A stretch of 64,000 bases of DNA from Ruminococcus sp. (GCA_029060305.1 JAIDUG010000050.1:1-64000), one strand, 5' to 3'. Counted from the stretch's first letter, positions 24,609 to 33,992 are shown. Program-made: numbers and translations. Notes: generated by a model not told the origin, from the letters alone.

Positions 24609-26436
24609 AATTGAAAAACATCTGCTTGAAATTCAGAAACCGTCACGTTACATAGGCGGAGAAGTCGGCAGTGTTATTAAAGACAAGTCAAAAATAGATG
24701 TGAGATTTGCATTCTGTTTTCCGGACACCTATGATATAGGAATGTCACATCTCGGAATGAAGATACTTTACTCTCTCACAAATGAACGTGAAAATTACTG
24801 GTGTGAAAGATGTTTTGCACCGTCGGAAGACTTTGAAAAGATTATGCGTGAAAACAATATTCCGTTGTACGCACTGGAAAGTCTTGACCCTATCAGAGAT
24901 TTTGATTTCATAGGTTTCACAATGCAGTATGAACTTTCTTATACAAACGTTCTGAATATGCTTGACTTAGCAGGAATACCCATATATTCACGTGACCGCA
25001 CAGAAGAACTTAAACAGATAGTAGTTGCCGGAGGTCCTTGTGTATGCAATCCCGAACCTCTTGCTGAATTTTTTGATTTGTTCATTCTTGGAGAGGGTGA
25101 AGAAGTAAACCTCGAACTCATGGACTTATACAACAAAATGAAAGAACAAGGTGCTACACGAAAGGAATTTTTGCAGAAAGCCTGTCAGATAGAGGGAATA
25201 TATGTTCCGGAGTTTTATAAATTCCACTATAAAGAAGACGGTACTATTGAAAGAGTTGAAACAACAGACAATGCACCGTCAGTTGTGAAAAAACGTATTA
25301 TAAAGGATTTCGATAAAGTGTATTATCCGGATAACTTTGTTGTACCGTTCACGGAGATAGTACACGACCGTGTTTCCGTAGAGGTGCTGAGAGGCTGTCT
25401 GCGTGGCTGTCGATTCTGTCAGGCAGGATTTATTTACAGACCTTTCCGTGAAAAGAAATCTGATACTATCGTTAAACAGACAAAAGACCTTTGTGAGAAT
25501 ACAGGTTATGACGAAGTTTCACTTGCTTCACTCAGCACAAGCGACCATTCGGATATTTCACCGATACTTTCTGAACTCATTGAATATACTGCTGACGAAA
25601 AAATAACTCTTTCGTTGCCGTCGCTGAGAGTGGACAACTTTTCGGAAGAACTTCTTGAAAAAATAAAGAAAGTCCGCAAATCAGGGCTTACATTCGCACC
25701 CGAAGGCGGTACTCAAAGACTGAGAAATGTTATAAACAAGAACGTAAGCGAAGAAGAAATTATGAATACTTGCCGTATAGCTTTTGAGGGCGGTTATTCT
25801 TCTGTGAAACTCTATTTCATGATGGGACTGCCTACTGAAACGGACGAAGATATTATAGGTATCGCTGAACTTGCACAACGTATTATAGATATGTTTTATA
25901 GTCTGGAAAATCGTCCCAAGGGCAAGGGCGTACAGATTTCAATAAGCTGTGCCACATTTGTTCCGAAACCTTTCACACCGTTTCAGTTTGAACCTCAGGA
26001 TACAAGGGAAATGATTGAACACAAACAGAAACTTCTGCTTGACAGCGTAAACAAAAAACGTGTAAAGGTAAGTTATCATGATGCAGATGTGAGTATTCTG
26101 GAAGCGGTACTCGCAAAAGGTGACAGAAGACTTTGTGATGTTATATATACAGCGTGGAAAAAAGGTTGTAAATTCGACAGCTGGGGCGAACATTTCCATT
26201 TTGACAAGTGGGTATCTGCTTTTGAGGATTGCGGAATAGACCCGTCTTTCTATGCGAACAGAAGAATAGCATATGACGAGGTACTTGCGTGGGAACATCT
26301 CGACTATTACGTTTCAAAGGAATTTTTCGTGCGTGAAAACAAGACCGCTCACGAATCCGTTACAACTCCGCACTGTCGTCTGAAGTGTTCGGGTTGCGGA
26401 GTAAATAAGAAGATTGGAGGAAAATGTTTTGATTAA
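24595..26436 (+). CDS. TIGR03960-type B12-binding-like radical SAM protein
   Basis: Radical SAM enzyme of 613 residues with an N-terminal cobalamin-binding-like domain (DTYDIGMSHLGMKILY) and the cluster motif RGCLRGCRFCQAG (CxxxCxxC). It belongs to the YgiQ-like TIGR03960 family, nearly always next to a DUF2344 partner; in some genomes the two are fused. They often precede ribosomal or RNA-modification genes, hinting at RNA or ribosome modification, but the reaction is unknown. C-terminal Cys pairs (HCRLKCSGCG) may bind another cluster. AGGAGG precedes ATG 24595. Confidence 0.92.
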   Translation: MLRDKIEKHLLEIQKPSRYIGGEVGSVIKDKSKIDVRFAFCFPDTYDIGMSHLGMKILYSLTNERENYWCERCFAPSEDFEKIMRENNIPLYALESLDPIRDFDFIGFTMQYELSYTNVLNMLDLAGIPIYSRDRTEELKQIVVAGGPCVCNPEPLAEFFDLFILGEGEEVNLELMDLYNKMKEQGATRKEFLQKACQIEGIYVPEFYKFHYKEDGTIERVETTDNAPSVVKKRIIKDFDKVYYPDNFVVPFTEIVHDRVSVEVLRGCLRGCRFCQAGFIYRPFREKKSDTIVKQTKDLCENTGYDEVSLASLSTSDHSDISPILSELIEYTADEKITLSLPSLRVDNFSEELLEKIKKVRKSGLTFAPEGGTQRLRNVINKNVSEEEIMNTCRIAFEGGYSSVKLYFMMGLPTETDEDIIGIAELAQRIIDMFYSLENRPKGKGVQISISCATFVPKPFTPFQFEPQDTREMIEHKQKLLLDSVNKKRVKVSYHDADVSILEAVLAKGDRRLCDVIYTAWKKGCKFDSWGEHFHFDKWVSAFEDCGIDPSFYANRRIAYDEVLAWEHLDYYVSKEFFVRENKTAHESVTTPHCRLKCSGCGVNKKIGGKCFD

Positions 26437-27082
26437 ACTGAGAGCCGTTTTTGAAAAAAAAGACCGTGCAAAATATATTTCACACCTCGATTTAAACCGC
26501 TGTATGCTTAGGACTTTCAGACGTTCCGGACTTCCGATATGGTATACAGAGGGTTTCCATTCGCACCCTTATTTTTCGTTTGCACTTGCACTTTCACTCG
26601 GTTACGAAAGCAGTTGTGAAATACTCGACTTCAATCTCAATGAGGAAATCCCTTTTTCAGAAGTCCGTGACCGTCTCAACGCTGTTATGCCTTATGGTAT
26701 GAAGATTATTTCCGTTTCAGAACCAAAACTCAAGATTACGGCAATCGCAAAGGCTGAATACAGTTTCAGACTGGTGACCGACAATACGGAAAATCTTATG
26801 AACGAAATAAACAGTCTCATAAATCAGGAGCAGATTCTGATTGAGAAGAAAACAAAAAAGGGCATAAAGACGGTTGACATAAAACCCGATATGGAAATAA
26901 CAGTCTGTGAAGTTTCCGGAAAATCCGTTGATATGGTGATGAGACTTCCTGCCGGTACTCAGACAAATTATAATCCGTCACTTTTCTTTGAGGCACTCAG
27001 AAACATTTCCGGAGTTCCTTTTGAAGTGGCTGATATAAGACGTACCGGAATTTTATGCGGAAATAATGAAATTTTTTATTGA
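26429..27082 (+). CDS. DUF2344/TIGR03936 radical SAM-linked protein
   Basis: A 217-residue partner of the preceding radical SAM protein, recognised by the start region FEKKDRAKYISHLDLNRCM and the conserved FHSHPYFSFALALSLGYES. In fused relatives this domain forms the C terminus of the radical SAM protein. The start is TTG 26429: GGAGG at 26416-26420 is eight bases upstream, and the gene overlaps the previous stop by eight bases. Function unknown. Confidence 0.9.
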   Translation: MIKLRAVFEKKDRAKYISHLDLNRCMLRTFRRSGLPIWYTEGFHSHPYFSFALALSLGYESSCEILDFNLNEEIPFSEVRDRLNAVMPYGMKIISVSEPKLKITAIAKAEYSFRLVTDNTENLMNEINSLINQEQILIEKKTKKGIKTVDIKPDMEITVCEVSGKSVDMVMRLPAGTQTNYNPSLFFEALRNISGVPFEVADIRRTGILCGNNEIFY

Positions 27083-27100
27083 TATGGAGAGTGATTTTTT

Positions 27101-27619
27101 ATGGCAGTTGAAATGGCAGCCGCTACAGTAGCGGAAAAAGTATTACCTGTCCTTGCAACAAAGATGTTGCCGGACTTTAAGGACATCAGCGGACTTGTAG
27201 GTGTTCTTTCCTCCAATATTATGGAGTACGGATATCAGAACAAAAAAATTATATCAGACGAAAGACTTCATATTTTTGACGGATTTATGCCCATAGCGGA
27301 AGATTTTTTCAGAAATCTGAATGATGCAGTGAATATGTCAATTCAGCTGGACGACCAAAGGTATAGCAGAGTTATTGATTGTGTCCTTGAAAACGAAACA
27401 GTATCATTGGAAAGAAAAATTGAAATATACACAGCTCTTGACGAACAGAAACATAATCAGAAAATGGATTGGATTAAAAATATTGGCAGATTTGTTATAG
27501 CATCTGCTGTTATAGTATTAGGCGGAAAAGCAATCCAAACAGGCAAAGAACTTAACACCAACAAATCATATAACAAAAGAAAAATCAAAGAGGCAAAATA
27601 TAAATACAAATACAGATAA
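27101..27619 (+). CDS. Hypothetical protein with one membrane segment
   Basis: Not recognised. The 172 residues have an Ala-rich N terminus (MAVEMAAATVAEKVLPVLA), a helical middle, a hydrophobic segment near 129-145 (FVIASAVIVLGG) and a very basic, Lys/Tyr/Asn-rich end (NKRKIKEAKYKYKYR). It could be a tail- or hairpin-anchored protein with a cytosolic basic tail, or a small phage-like membrane protein. GGAGAGTGA precedes the ATG. It follows DUF2344 by 18 bases and is the last gene before the L19 promoter. Confidence 0.7.
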   Translation: MAVEMAAATVAEKVLPVLATKMLPDFKDISGLVGVLSSNIMEYGYQNKKIISDERLHIFDGFMPIAEDFFRNLNDAVNMSIQLDDQRYSRVIDCVLENETVSLERKIEIYTALDEQKHNQKMDWIKNIGRFVIASAVIVLGGKAIQTGKELNTNKSYNKRKIKEAKYKYKYR

Positions 27620-27695
27620 TTATTTCAGAATTTTTGCTTGTAACTTATACATAAAAAATTTTTCGGAAAATATTGAAAATTTTTTTGAAAAACAC

Positions 27696-27724
27696 TTGCA
27701 TTTTTCTGAAAAGTGTGATATGAT
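27696..27724 (+). promoter_or_regulatory. Promoter of rplS
   Basis: TTGCAT (27696-27701), 17 bases, TATGAT (27719-27724). Confidence 0.75.
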
Positions 27725-27729
27725 ATAAA

Positions 27730-27840
27730 GGCATTTGAAATCCGTCAGCGGTTTTTGCCGACGGGAGTTAATGCCGTAAGACATTAAACCGGATAGTCCG
27801 CTGTTGTCCATAACAAGAATGTCCGAAAATTTTAGGAGGA
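27730..27840 (+). ncRNA. Structured 5' leader of rplS (ribosomal protein L19 leader)
   Basis: Between promoter and rplS a roughly 110-base leader shows nested pairing: GGCATT (27730-27735) with AATGCC (27770-27775) enclosing CCGTC/GACGG (27742-27746/27760-27764), and GACATT (27780-27785) with AATGTC (27818-27823) enclosing CGGA-TAG-TCCG (27790-27800). It ends just before the AGGAGG ribosome site. L19 leaders (Rfam L19_leader) are known autoregulatory elements in Bacillota; the position and structure fit, but the match to the covariance model was not tested. Confidence 0.75.
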
Positions 27841-27846
27841 ATAAAA

Positions 27847-28191
27847 ATGGATGCACTTAAGTTAATCAGCAACTCAAGCATGAAGGAAAACGTTCCTGAA
27901 TTCAATGTAGGTGATACTGTAAAGGTTCACGTACAGATTAAGGAAGGCGAAAAGAGCCGTATTCAGATTTTTGAAGGCACTGTTATTGCCAAGAAACACG
28001 GCGGTATCAGCGAGACTTTCACCGTCAGACGTGTTTCTCACGGTTGTGGTATCGAAAGAGTTTTCCCTGTTCACTCACCCGCTGTTGACAAGGTTGAGGT
28101 TATCAGACACGGTAAAGTACGTCGTGCTAAGCTCTACTACCTCAGAGACAGAGTAGGCAAGGCTGCTAAGGTTAAAGAACAGATTCGCTGA
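27847..28191 (+). CDS. rplS: 50S ribosomal protein L19
   Basis: The 114-residue large-subunit protein at the 30S-50S interface. Diagnostic segments: [35 protein letters not shown] and [21 protein letters not shown]. The leader upstream probably mediates feedback control. A terminator follows, yet the downstream lepB-rbgA-rnhB order after rplS is the usual Bacillota arrangement. Confidence 0.98.
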   Translation: MDALKLISNSSMKENVPEFNVGDTVKVHVQIKEGEKSRIQIFEGTVIAKKHGGISETFTVRRVSHGCGIERVFPVHSPAVDKVEVIRHGKVRRAKLYYLRDRVGKAAKVKEQIR

Positions 28192-28248
28192 GATGGCTGT
28201 TGACTGGATTCAGGCAGTTCATTCTGCCTGTTCCGTCTATCTCCGCAA

Positions 28249-28269
28249 GGGACTGCAAGTCCCTTTTTT
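28249..28269 (+). terminator. Terminator after rplS
   Basis: GGGACT-GCA-AGTCCC followed by six T. A second hairpin, CAGGCAG/CTGCCTG (28211-28230), lies just upstream without a T run. Confidence 0.85.
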
Positions 28270-28296
28270 GCTAATATTATGTTGTGAGGTGTCACT

Positions 28297-28980
28297 ATGG
28301 AAGAAAATATGGAAGTCAATACCGGTCAGGAAAATGAATCCGGAAAAAAATCTGAAAAAAAATCCGGAAAAAAGTTCCTCAGTGATGTCATGGAAATTGT
28401 TGAATCCACATTGGTAACGGTTTTTGTTATTGTAATGATTTTCACCTACATTCTGCACCCTGTAAATGTTGTCGGCACTTCAATGACCAACACACTACAG
28501 GACGGCGACAGGATTTTTATGACTACTGTATATGGAAGCCTGTCATATGGTGATATAGTCGTTATTAACAACGATATGGCGTATCTTCTTGACGGTGACA
28601 ACGAAATTGTTGAAAAAAATATCGACGGTTCAAGTCTTAAAGAATGTATTATCAAACGTGTTATCGCTACAGGCGGACAGACTATTAAAATCATTCCCGA
28701 AAGCGGAGACGTTATAGTTGACGGCAAAACCCTTGACGAGCCTTATATAAAAGAAAAACTCAGAAACAGCGGTACTTTCGACTATCCGATAATCGTTCCG
28801 GACGGATATTATTTCGTAATGGGTGATAACAGAAACGGCTCTTCCGACAGTCGTAATCCCGATATAGGTCTCATAAAAAAAGACCAGATTTACGGAAAAG
28901 CTATACTGAGATATGCTCCGATAAGTAACTTCAAATATCTCGGCGACTCTTACAAGCATAACAGCAATGAAGAACAATAA
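28297..28980 (+). CDS. lepB: Signal peptidase I
   Basis: Membrane-bound protease that removes signal peptides after Sec export. The 227 residues have a charged cytosolic head with repeated Lys/Gly/Ser, one membrane helix (about 36-53), then catalytic Ser62 in GTSMTNTLQDGD and Lys120 in ECIIKRVIA, and the box GYYFVMGDNRNGSSDSR. GAGGTGTCACT precedes the ATG. It overlaps a paralogous gene by 14 bases. Confidence 0.95.
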   Translation: MEENMEVNTGQENESGKKSEKKSGKKFLSDVMEIVESTLVTVFVIVMIFTYILHPVNVVGTSMTNTLQDGDRIFMTTVYGSLSYGDIVVINNDMAYLLDGDNEIVEKNIDGSSLKECIIKRVIATGGQTIKIIPESGDVIVDGKTLDEPYIKEKLRNSGTFDYPIIVPDGYYFVMGDNRNGSSDSRNPDIGLIKKDQIYGKAILRYAPISNFKYLGDSYKHNSNEEQ

Positions 28981-29563
28981 ATTTTTCGGCGTACTGTACC
29001 GTGAAACTCTCGCATTGATTGAAATGATTATTATAACGCTTTTCATGATGTCGATGATTTTTACATATGTACTCCGGATTGCAACTGTAAACGGCGATTC
29101 AATGAAAAATACTCTGATGTCTGGCGACAGACTTATAACAACGGCTTTCTGTAACTCTCCGGAACAAGGTGACGTTGTGATTATATATGCCGGTGACGCT
29201 GTTACACTTGACGAAGAAAGAAATCTTGAAATAAAAAAAGGTCTCCGGAAAACTCTTGTAAAACGTGTTATCGCCACAGAGGGACAGAAGATTGATATAG
29301 ATTTTGAACGTGGTGCGGTTTATGTTGACGACATTATGCTTGACGAAGATTATATAACCGGTCTTACCCATATGGACGAGGGTGCTTTTACCGGACAATA
29401 TCCTGTAAAAGTTCCTGACGGATATGTTTTTGTAATGGGAGATAACAGGCAGGTTTCAAAAGACAGCCGTTCAAATGAAATCGGTTTTGTATCCGTCGAA
29501 AATATAACCGAAAAAGTTCTGTTGCGTATATCGCCGACGGAAAAATTCGGTTTTGTGAAATAA
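28967..29563 (+). CDS. Second signal peptidase I (tandem paralogue)
   Basis: A 198-residue paralogue of the preceding gene with a short cytosolic head, one membrane helix (about 17-36), catalytic Ser45 (NGDSMKNTLMSGDR) and Lys99 (TLVKRVIA), and GYVFVMGDNRQVSKDSR. Both active residues are present, so it should be functional. Divergence from the first copy is large, pointing to an old duplication and possibly different substrates. Starts inside the end of lepB, so they are co-translated. Confidence 0.94.
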   Translation: MKNNKFFGVLYRETLALIEMIIITLFMMSMIFTYVLRIATVNGDSMKNTLMSGDRLITTAFCNSPEQGDVVIIYAGDAVTLDEERNLEIKKGLRKTLVKRVIATEGQKIDIDFERGAVYVDDIMLDEDYITGLTHMDEGAFTGQYPVKVPDGYVFVMGDNRQVSKDSRSNEIGFVSVENITEKVLLRISPTEKFGFVK

Positions 29564-29582
29564 CTTTTAAGGAGGTATTTTC

Positions 29583-30458
29583 GTGGATAATACCGATATG
29601 AAAAATATACAATGGTTTCCGGGGCATATGGCTAAAACCCGACGTGCCATTACTGCAAATTTGAAACTTGTTGACGCAGTGGCTGAAATAGTTGATTCAC
29701 GTCTGCCGTTGAGTAGTCGCAATCCCGAAATGGACAGGCTGACAGCAGGAAAACCACGTATTGTACTTCTGAACAAGTGCGACCTTGCAGACGAAAAAGC
29801 TACTCAGAAATGGGTTAATTATTTCAATAACAAAGGTATAACAGCACTTGCGGTTGACTGTAAATCCGGAAAAGGTCTGAAACAATTTATTCCGACAGTT
29901 AAAACAAAGGTTCTCAAAGACCTTATGGAAAAACGTCAGAAAAACGGAATGACCGGTACACCGGTAAGACTTATGATTGTGGGTATTCCTAACGTGGGAA
30001 AATCCTCACTTATAAACAAACTGGCAGGTGCAAAACGTGCAAAAGTTGAAGACAGACCTGGAGTTACACGTATAAAGCAGTGGGTGAAACTCGGAAACAA
30101 TGTTGAACTTCTTGATATGCCAGGAGTATTATGGCCTAAGTTTGAAGACCAGAATGTTGCAATAAAACTCGCCTTTACCGGTGCAGTAAGTGACGATATT
30201 CTTGATATTGAAACCCTTGCTATGAAATTACTCGTTTTTCTGAAAGAAAATTATCCGCAGTCACTTGTTGAACGATATAAAATAGAGTATTCGGACGATG
30301 AAACAGGTATAGAATTACTCGAAAAAGTCGGAAGAAAACGTGGTATGATGATTGCAGGCGGAGAGGTCAACACCGAAAGGGCTTCTATAACTGTTATCGA
30401 CGAATTCAGGAGTGCAAAACTCGGTCGTATTACTTTGGAGTTGCCGGAGATAAAATAA
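29583..30458 (+). CDS. rbgA: Ribosome biogenesis GTPase RbgA (YlqF)
   Basis: Circularly permuted GTPase needed for late 50S assembly. The 291 residues show the permuted order: NKCDL (G4), then GIPNVGKSSLINKL (G1), RPGVT (G2 region) and LLDMPG (G3), with the N-terminal IQWFPGHMAKTRR. Start is GTG 29583 after AAGGAGG. Its place after rplS and lepB and before rnhB is the canonical arrangement. Confidence 0.96.
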   Translation: MDNTDMKNIQWFPGHMAKTRRAITANLKLVDAVAEIVDSRLPLSSRNPEMDRLTAGKPRIVLLNKCDLADEKATQKWVNYFNNKGITALAVDCKSGKGLKQFIPTVKTKVLKDLMEKRQKNGMTGTPVRLMIVGIPNVGKSSLINKLAGAKRAKVEDRPGVTRIKQWVKLGNNVELLDMPGVLWPKFEDQNVAIKLAFTGAVSDDILDIETLAMKLLVFLKENYPQSLVERYKIEYSDDETGIELLEKVGRKRGMMIAGGEVNTERASITVIDEFRSAKLGRITLELPEIK

Positions 30459-30459
30459 T

Positions 30460-30780
30460 ATGAAAGACGAAATAAGAAAGAAAATTGAAGATGTTGCAAA
30501 GAGATATTCCAAATATGGCGTAACTCTTGCGGAATGTATAAATATATATAACAGCGGTCTCGCAAACCAAATCAGTGAAGAATCCGCAGTTATCGGATTA
30601 CGCCTTGCACTGTCTCACCATTTCCACGAACATGAGTATTTTACAAGTGAAGATGTTGCAGTCATTACAGGCGAAACCGTGGAGCAGGTCAATCAGCGTA
30701 TAGAAGAAAACAAGGAAGAACTTATGAAAAACGGTTCTATAATTGAAGTTTCAAGTCCGTTGAAAGGATTGTTCGACTGA
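30460..30780 (+). CDS. Hypothetical protein between rbgA and rnhB
   Basis: Not recognised. A 106-residue soluble, helical protein (KKIEDVAKRYSKYGVTLAE, LRLALSHHFHEHEYFTSEDV). The C-terminal half resembles a small helix-turn-helix or helical repeat (VITGETVEQVNQRIEENKEE). It sits one base after rbgA and 27 before rnhB. The His-rich HHFHEHE segment could bind metal. Placement suggests a link with ribosome or RNA metabolism, without direct evidence. Confidence 0.75.
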   Translation: MKDEIRKKIEDVAKRYSKYGVTLAECINIYNSGLANQISEESAVIGLRLALSHHFHEHEYFTSEDVAVITGETVEQVNQRIEENKEELMKNGSIIEVSSPLKGLFD

Positions 30781-30807
30781 TATATCATTACAAAGGAGGG
30801 TTTATTA

Positions 30808-31431
30808 TTGCAGAAAATAATTCTCCACAAGGAACTTTTTGATTATGACAGTGAATTACGAAAAGATTTTCCGGTAATATGCGGAGTTGACGAAGCAGGC
30901 AGAGGTCCTCTTGCCGGTGACGTTTATGCTTCCGCTGTCGTACTGAGCGACGGTCTTTTAATTGACTACCTCAACGACAGCAAGAAACTTTCCGAAAAAC
31001 GCCGTGAAGAACTTTATGACGAAATTATAGAAAAAGCCGACGCTTATTGTATTGCAACTGCAACTGTCGCAGAAATAGACAGTCTGAATATTTTGCAGGC
31101 AACTATGCTTGCAATGAAACGTGCGGTTGCAGGTCTCGGCATAAAACCCGACCTTGCACTCATTGACGGCAACAGAACTCCGGAACTTGAATGTAAAAGC
31201 CGTTTTATCATAAAAGGTGATGCTATTTCCGCTTCAATTGCATCTGCTTCCATACTTGCAAAAGTCTCACGTGACCGATATATGAAACAACTTGCCGTTA
31301 AATATCCGGAGTATTGTTTTGAGAAACACAACGGCTATCCGACAAAACTTCATTATGAAATGATTGAAAAGTATGGCATATCCGACGTACACCGAAGGAG
31401 TTTCAGGCTTGAAAAAAATGACAAAAAATGA
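30808..31431 (+). CDS. rnhB: Ribonuclease HII
   Basis: Degrades RNA in RNA-DNA hybrids and removes misincorporated ribonucleotides. The 207 residues include the GRG motif [15 protein letters not shown] with the first catalytic Asp and Glu, the third Asp in LALIDGNR, and the conserved [13 protein letters not shown]. Start is TTG 30808 after AAGGAGGG. The next gene starts inside its end. Confidence 0.95.
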   Translation: MQKIILHKELFDYDSELRKDFPVICGVDEAGRGPLAGDVYASAVVLSDGLLIDYLNDSKKLSEKRREELYDEIIEKADAYCIATATVAEIDSLNILQATMLAMKRAVAGLGIKPDLALIDGNRTPELECKSRFIIKGDAISASIASASILAKVSRDRYMKQLAVKYPEYCFEKHNGYPTKLHYEMIEKYGISDVHRRSFRLEKNDKK

Positions 31432-31795
31432 AACAGGTAAACTCGGTGAAGACAGCGTTTGCACATATCTTGAAAATCTCGGTTACAGAATTATTTTCCG
31501 GAATTACAGGATAAAAGGCGGAGAGATTGACATAATCGCTCAGAATGACGAATATACGGCGTTTGTTGAAGTAAAGTCAAGAAAACCGGATAGCCTTGTT
31601 TCCGGATTTGAAGCGGTCGGCAAACGCAAACAAGGTCTTATTATTAAAACTGCTTGTGATTTTTGCTGTAAGAATCCCGATATACTTCAGCCACGTTTCG
31701 ACGTTGCGGAAGTAATCGTTGAAAACGGTCGGGTTCTCAGCATTGATTATATTTTTAATGCCTATGATACCACAGGCTACAATTTCATTTTCTGA
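31409..31795 (+). CDS. YraN/UPF0102 family predicted nuclease
   Basis: A 128-residue protein with a restriction-endonuclease-like fold: [19 protein letters not shown], then GGEIDIIA and FVEVKSR (the D-ExK catalytic pattern). Role uncertain, possibly DNA repair or uptake. The start is TTG 31409, with AAGGAG at 31395-31400, overlapping rnhB by 23 bases; the next in-frame ATG at 31418 is too far from that site. The rnhB-yraN pair is a common arrangement. Confidence 0.9.
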   Translation: MKKMTKNETGKLGEDSVCTYLENLGYRIIFRNYRIKGGEIDIIAQNDEYTAFVEVKSRKPDSLVSGFEAVGKRKQGLIIKTACDFCCKNPDILQPRFDVAEVIVENGRVLSIDYIFNAYDTTGYNFIF

Positions 31796-31806
31796 AAGGT
31801 GATAAT

Positions 31807-33300
31807 ATGTTTTACAACAGCACAAGAAACAGCACCGTAAAAGTAAACAGTGCTGAGGCTATTACTCAGGGCATTTCTGCTGACGGTGGTCTGTTTGTTC
31901 CCGAAAGCATTCCCGAACTCTCTCTCGAAGAAATAAAAGCTGTCGGCGATATGAATTACGCTGACAGAGCTTCATTTGTTTTTTCAAAGTACCTTACTGA
32001 CTTTACAGATGCTGAAATTCATTACTGTACGGACAACGCTTACAGTACAAAGAATTTTGAAACTGAAAGTATTGCCGAAATCGCTCACCTTTTCGACGGC
32101 ACTTATATGCTTGAACTCTGGCACGGTCCTACGTGTGCTTTCAAGGATATGGCACTTCAGATTCTTCCGTACTTCCTTACAACTTCCGCAAAGAAAATCA
32201 ACCTCGACAAGAAAATTGTAATTCTCGTTGCTACTTCCGGCGATACCGGAAAAGCTGCTTTAGAGGGTTTCAAGGACGTTGAGGGTACTTCAATTATGGT
32301 ATTCTATCCGGAAGATGGCGTAAGTCCTATGCAGAAACGTCAGATGAAAACTCAGGAGGGTTCAAACGTCGGCGTATGTGCTTTGAAAGGCAATTTCGAT
32401 GACTGTCAGAACGGTGTGAAAGCTATTTTCACTGACGGCGATGTCAAGGCAAAACTTGACGAAAAAGGAATGATGTTCTCAAGTGCAAACTCTATCAACT
32501 GGGGAAGACTTGTTCCGCAGATTGTGTACTATATTTCTGCTTACGCTGAACTCGTAAAGGACGGCGAAATTGAACTCGGTGAAAAGATAAATATTGTTGT
32601 TCCTACCGGAAACTTCGGAAACATTCTCGCCGGTTACTATGCTAAACATATGGGCTTACCTGTCAATAAACTCATATGTGCTTCAAATATCAACAACGTC
32701 CTTACAGACTTCATAAATACAGGCGTTTACGACAGAAACAGAAAATTCTATGCTACTGTTTCGCCATCAATGGACATTCTCATTTCCAGCAACCTCGAAA
32801 GACTTCTGTATCTCCTCACTGACAGAAACGATACCCTTATTAAAGAATGGTTCGGAAAACTCGCAACTGAGGGAAAATATGAAGTTACTGACGATATAAA
32901 GACTAAACTGAATGAGGAATTTTGTGCAGGCTTCTGCGACGACATACAGACCAAAAAGACTATTCACGAAATTTACGAAAAATATTCATATACCTGCGAT
33001 ACCCATACAGCAGTCGCTGTAAAAGTATATGAGGATTACAAGAAAGCAACAGGCGATACTACAAAGACCGTCATTGCCTCGACTGCCAGTCCGTATAAAT
33101 TCAGTGCTTCCGTACTCGAAGCAGTACAGGACAGCGTTTCAGACCTTGACGAATATGATATGATTGACAAACTCGCTGAACTTTCAAAAATGCCTGTACC
33201 GACAGCACTCGCCGACCTCAGAAACAAGCCCGAAAGATTCAACGACGTTATCGACAAGGCAGAACAGAAAAATTATGTTCTGAAAACTCTCGGTATCTGA
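31807..33300 (+). CDS. thrC: Threonine synthase
   Basis: PLP enzyme forming threonine from O-phosphohomoserine. The 497 residues represent the long class-I form (yeast/E. coli type), with N-terminal STRNSTVKVNSAEAI, HGPTCAFKDMALQ (the PLP lysine) and ATSGDTGKAALEG (phosphate binding). No other threonine gene is adjacent. AAGGTGATA precedes the ATG. The following phosphoesterase start shares its last base (TGATG). Confidence 0.95.
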   Translation: MFYNSTRNSTVKVNSAEAITQGISADGGLFVPESIPELSLEEIKAVGDMNYADRASFVFSKYLTDFTDAEIHYCTDNAYSTKNFETESIAEIAHLFDGTYMLELWHGPTCAFKDMALQILPYFLTTSAKKINLDKKIVILVATSGDTGKAALEGFKDVEGTSIMVFYPEDGVSPMQKRQMKTQEGSNVGVCALKGNFDDCQNGVKAIFTDGDVKAKLDEKGMMFSSANSINWGRLVPQIVYYISAYAELVKDGEIELGEKINIVVPTGNFGNILAGYYAKHMGLPVNKLICASNINNVLTDFINTGVYDRNRKFYATVSPSMDILISSNLERLLYLLTDRNDTLIKEWFGKLATEGKYEVTDDIKTKLNEEFCAGFCDDIQTKKTIHEIYEKYSYTCDTHTAVAVKVYEDYKKATGDTTKTVIASTASPYKFSASVLEAVQDSVSDLDEYDMIDKLAELSKMPVPTALADLRNKPERFNDVIDKAEQKNYVLKTLGI

Positions 33301-33992
33301 TGAGCCTGTTTGTTATAGCCGATTTGCACTTATGTCAGGGCAAACCCGAAAAGACTATGAGCATTTTTAACGGCTGGAAAAACTATCAGGAGCTTATTAA
33401 GAAAAACTGGCTTGAAATCGTAAAGCCTGACGATACTGTAGTAATTGCCGGTGATATTTCGTGGGGAATGTCGTTACAGGATTCCTTACAGGACTTTCGA
33501 TTTATTGAAAACCTTACAGGTAAAAAAATTATTATAAAAGGCAACCACGATTACTGGTGGTCAACTAAAAAGAAAATGGACGATTTCCTTGTGGCTGAGG
33601 GTTGCAGAAGTATTCAGATTCTTCATAACAACCACTTCAGATACGGAAATTACGGTATATGCGGTACAAGAGGTTGGGTAAGCATAAAGGGCGAAACTCA
33701 GGATGAAAAAGTCCTGAAACGTGAGGTGCAACGTCTTGAGACCTCGATAAAATCTGCCCTTACTGAAAATCTCCAACCTGTTGTATTTCTGCATTATCCG
33801 CCTATTTTCGCTACAAATTTCAATTACGACATACTTGACGTTCTTTACCGCTACAACATAAAAGACTGCTATTACGGTCATATTCACGGACGTTCCGCAC
33901 ATGAACTGAGCATTAAAAATACTTATGACGGAATTAATTTTCACCTGATTTCCGGTGATTATTTACAGTTTATTCCGGAAAAAGTCGTGTAA
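33300..33992 (+). CDS. Calcineurin-like metallophosphoesterase
   Basis: A 230-residue phosphoesterase with the full metal motif series: ADLHLC, AGDISWGM, KGNHDYWW, HYPP and YGHIHGRS. This looks like the YkuE/YfcE-type group found in many Bacillota. Unlike the phosphoesterase at 3005-3667, the GNHD motif is canonical. Cytosolic; translationally coupled to thrC. Substrate unknown. Confidence 0.9.
   Translation: MSLFVIADLHLCQGKPEKTMSIFNGWKNYQELIKKNWLEIVKPDDTVVIAGDISWGMSLQDSLQDFRFIENLTGKKIIIKGNHDYWWSTKKKMDDFLVAEGCRSIQILHNNHFRYGNYGICGTRGWVSIKGETQDEKVLKREVQRLETSIKSALTENLQPVVFLHYPPIFATNFNYDILDVLYRYNIKDCYYGHIHGRSAHELSIKNTYDGINFHLISGDYLQFIPEKVV

Noticed and set aside
28630-29398. Minus-strand frames opposite the signal peptidase genes
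   Set aside because: They cross the boundary of two verified genes and show no family pattern.
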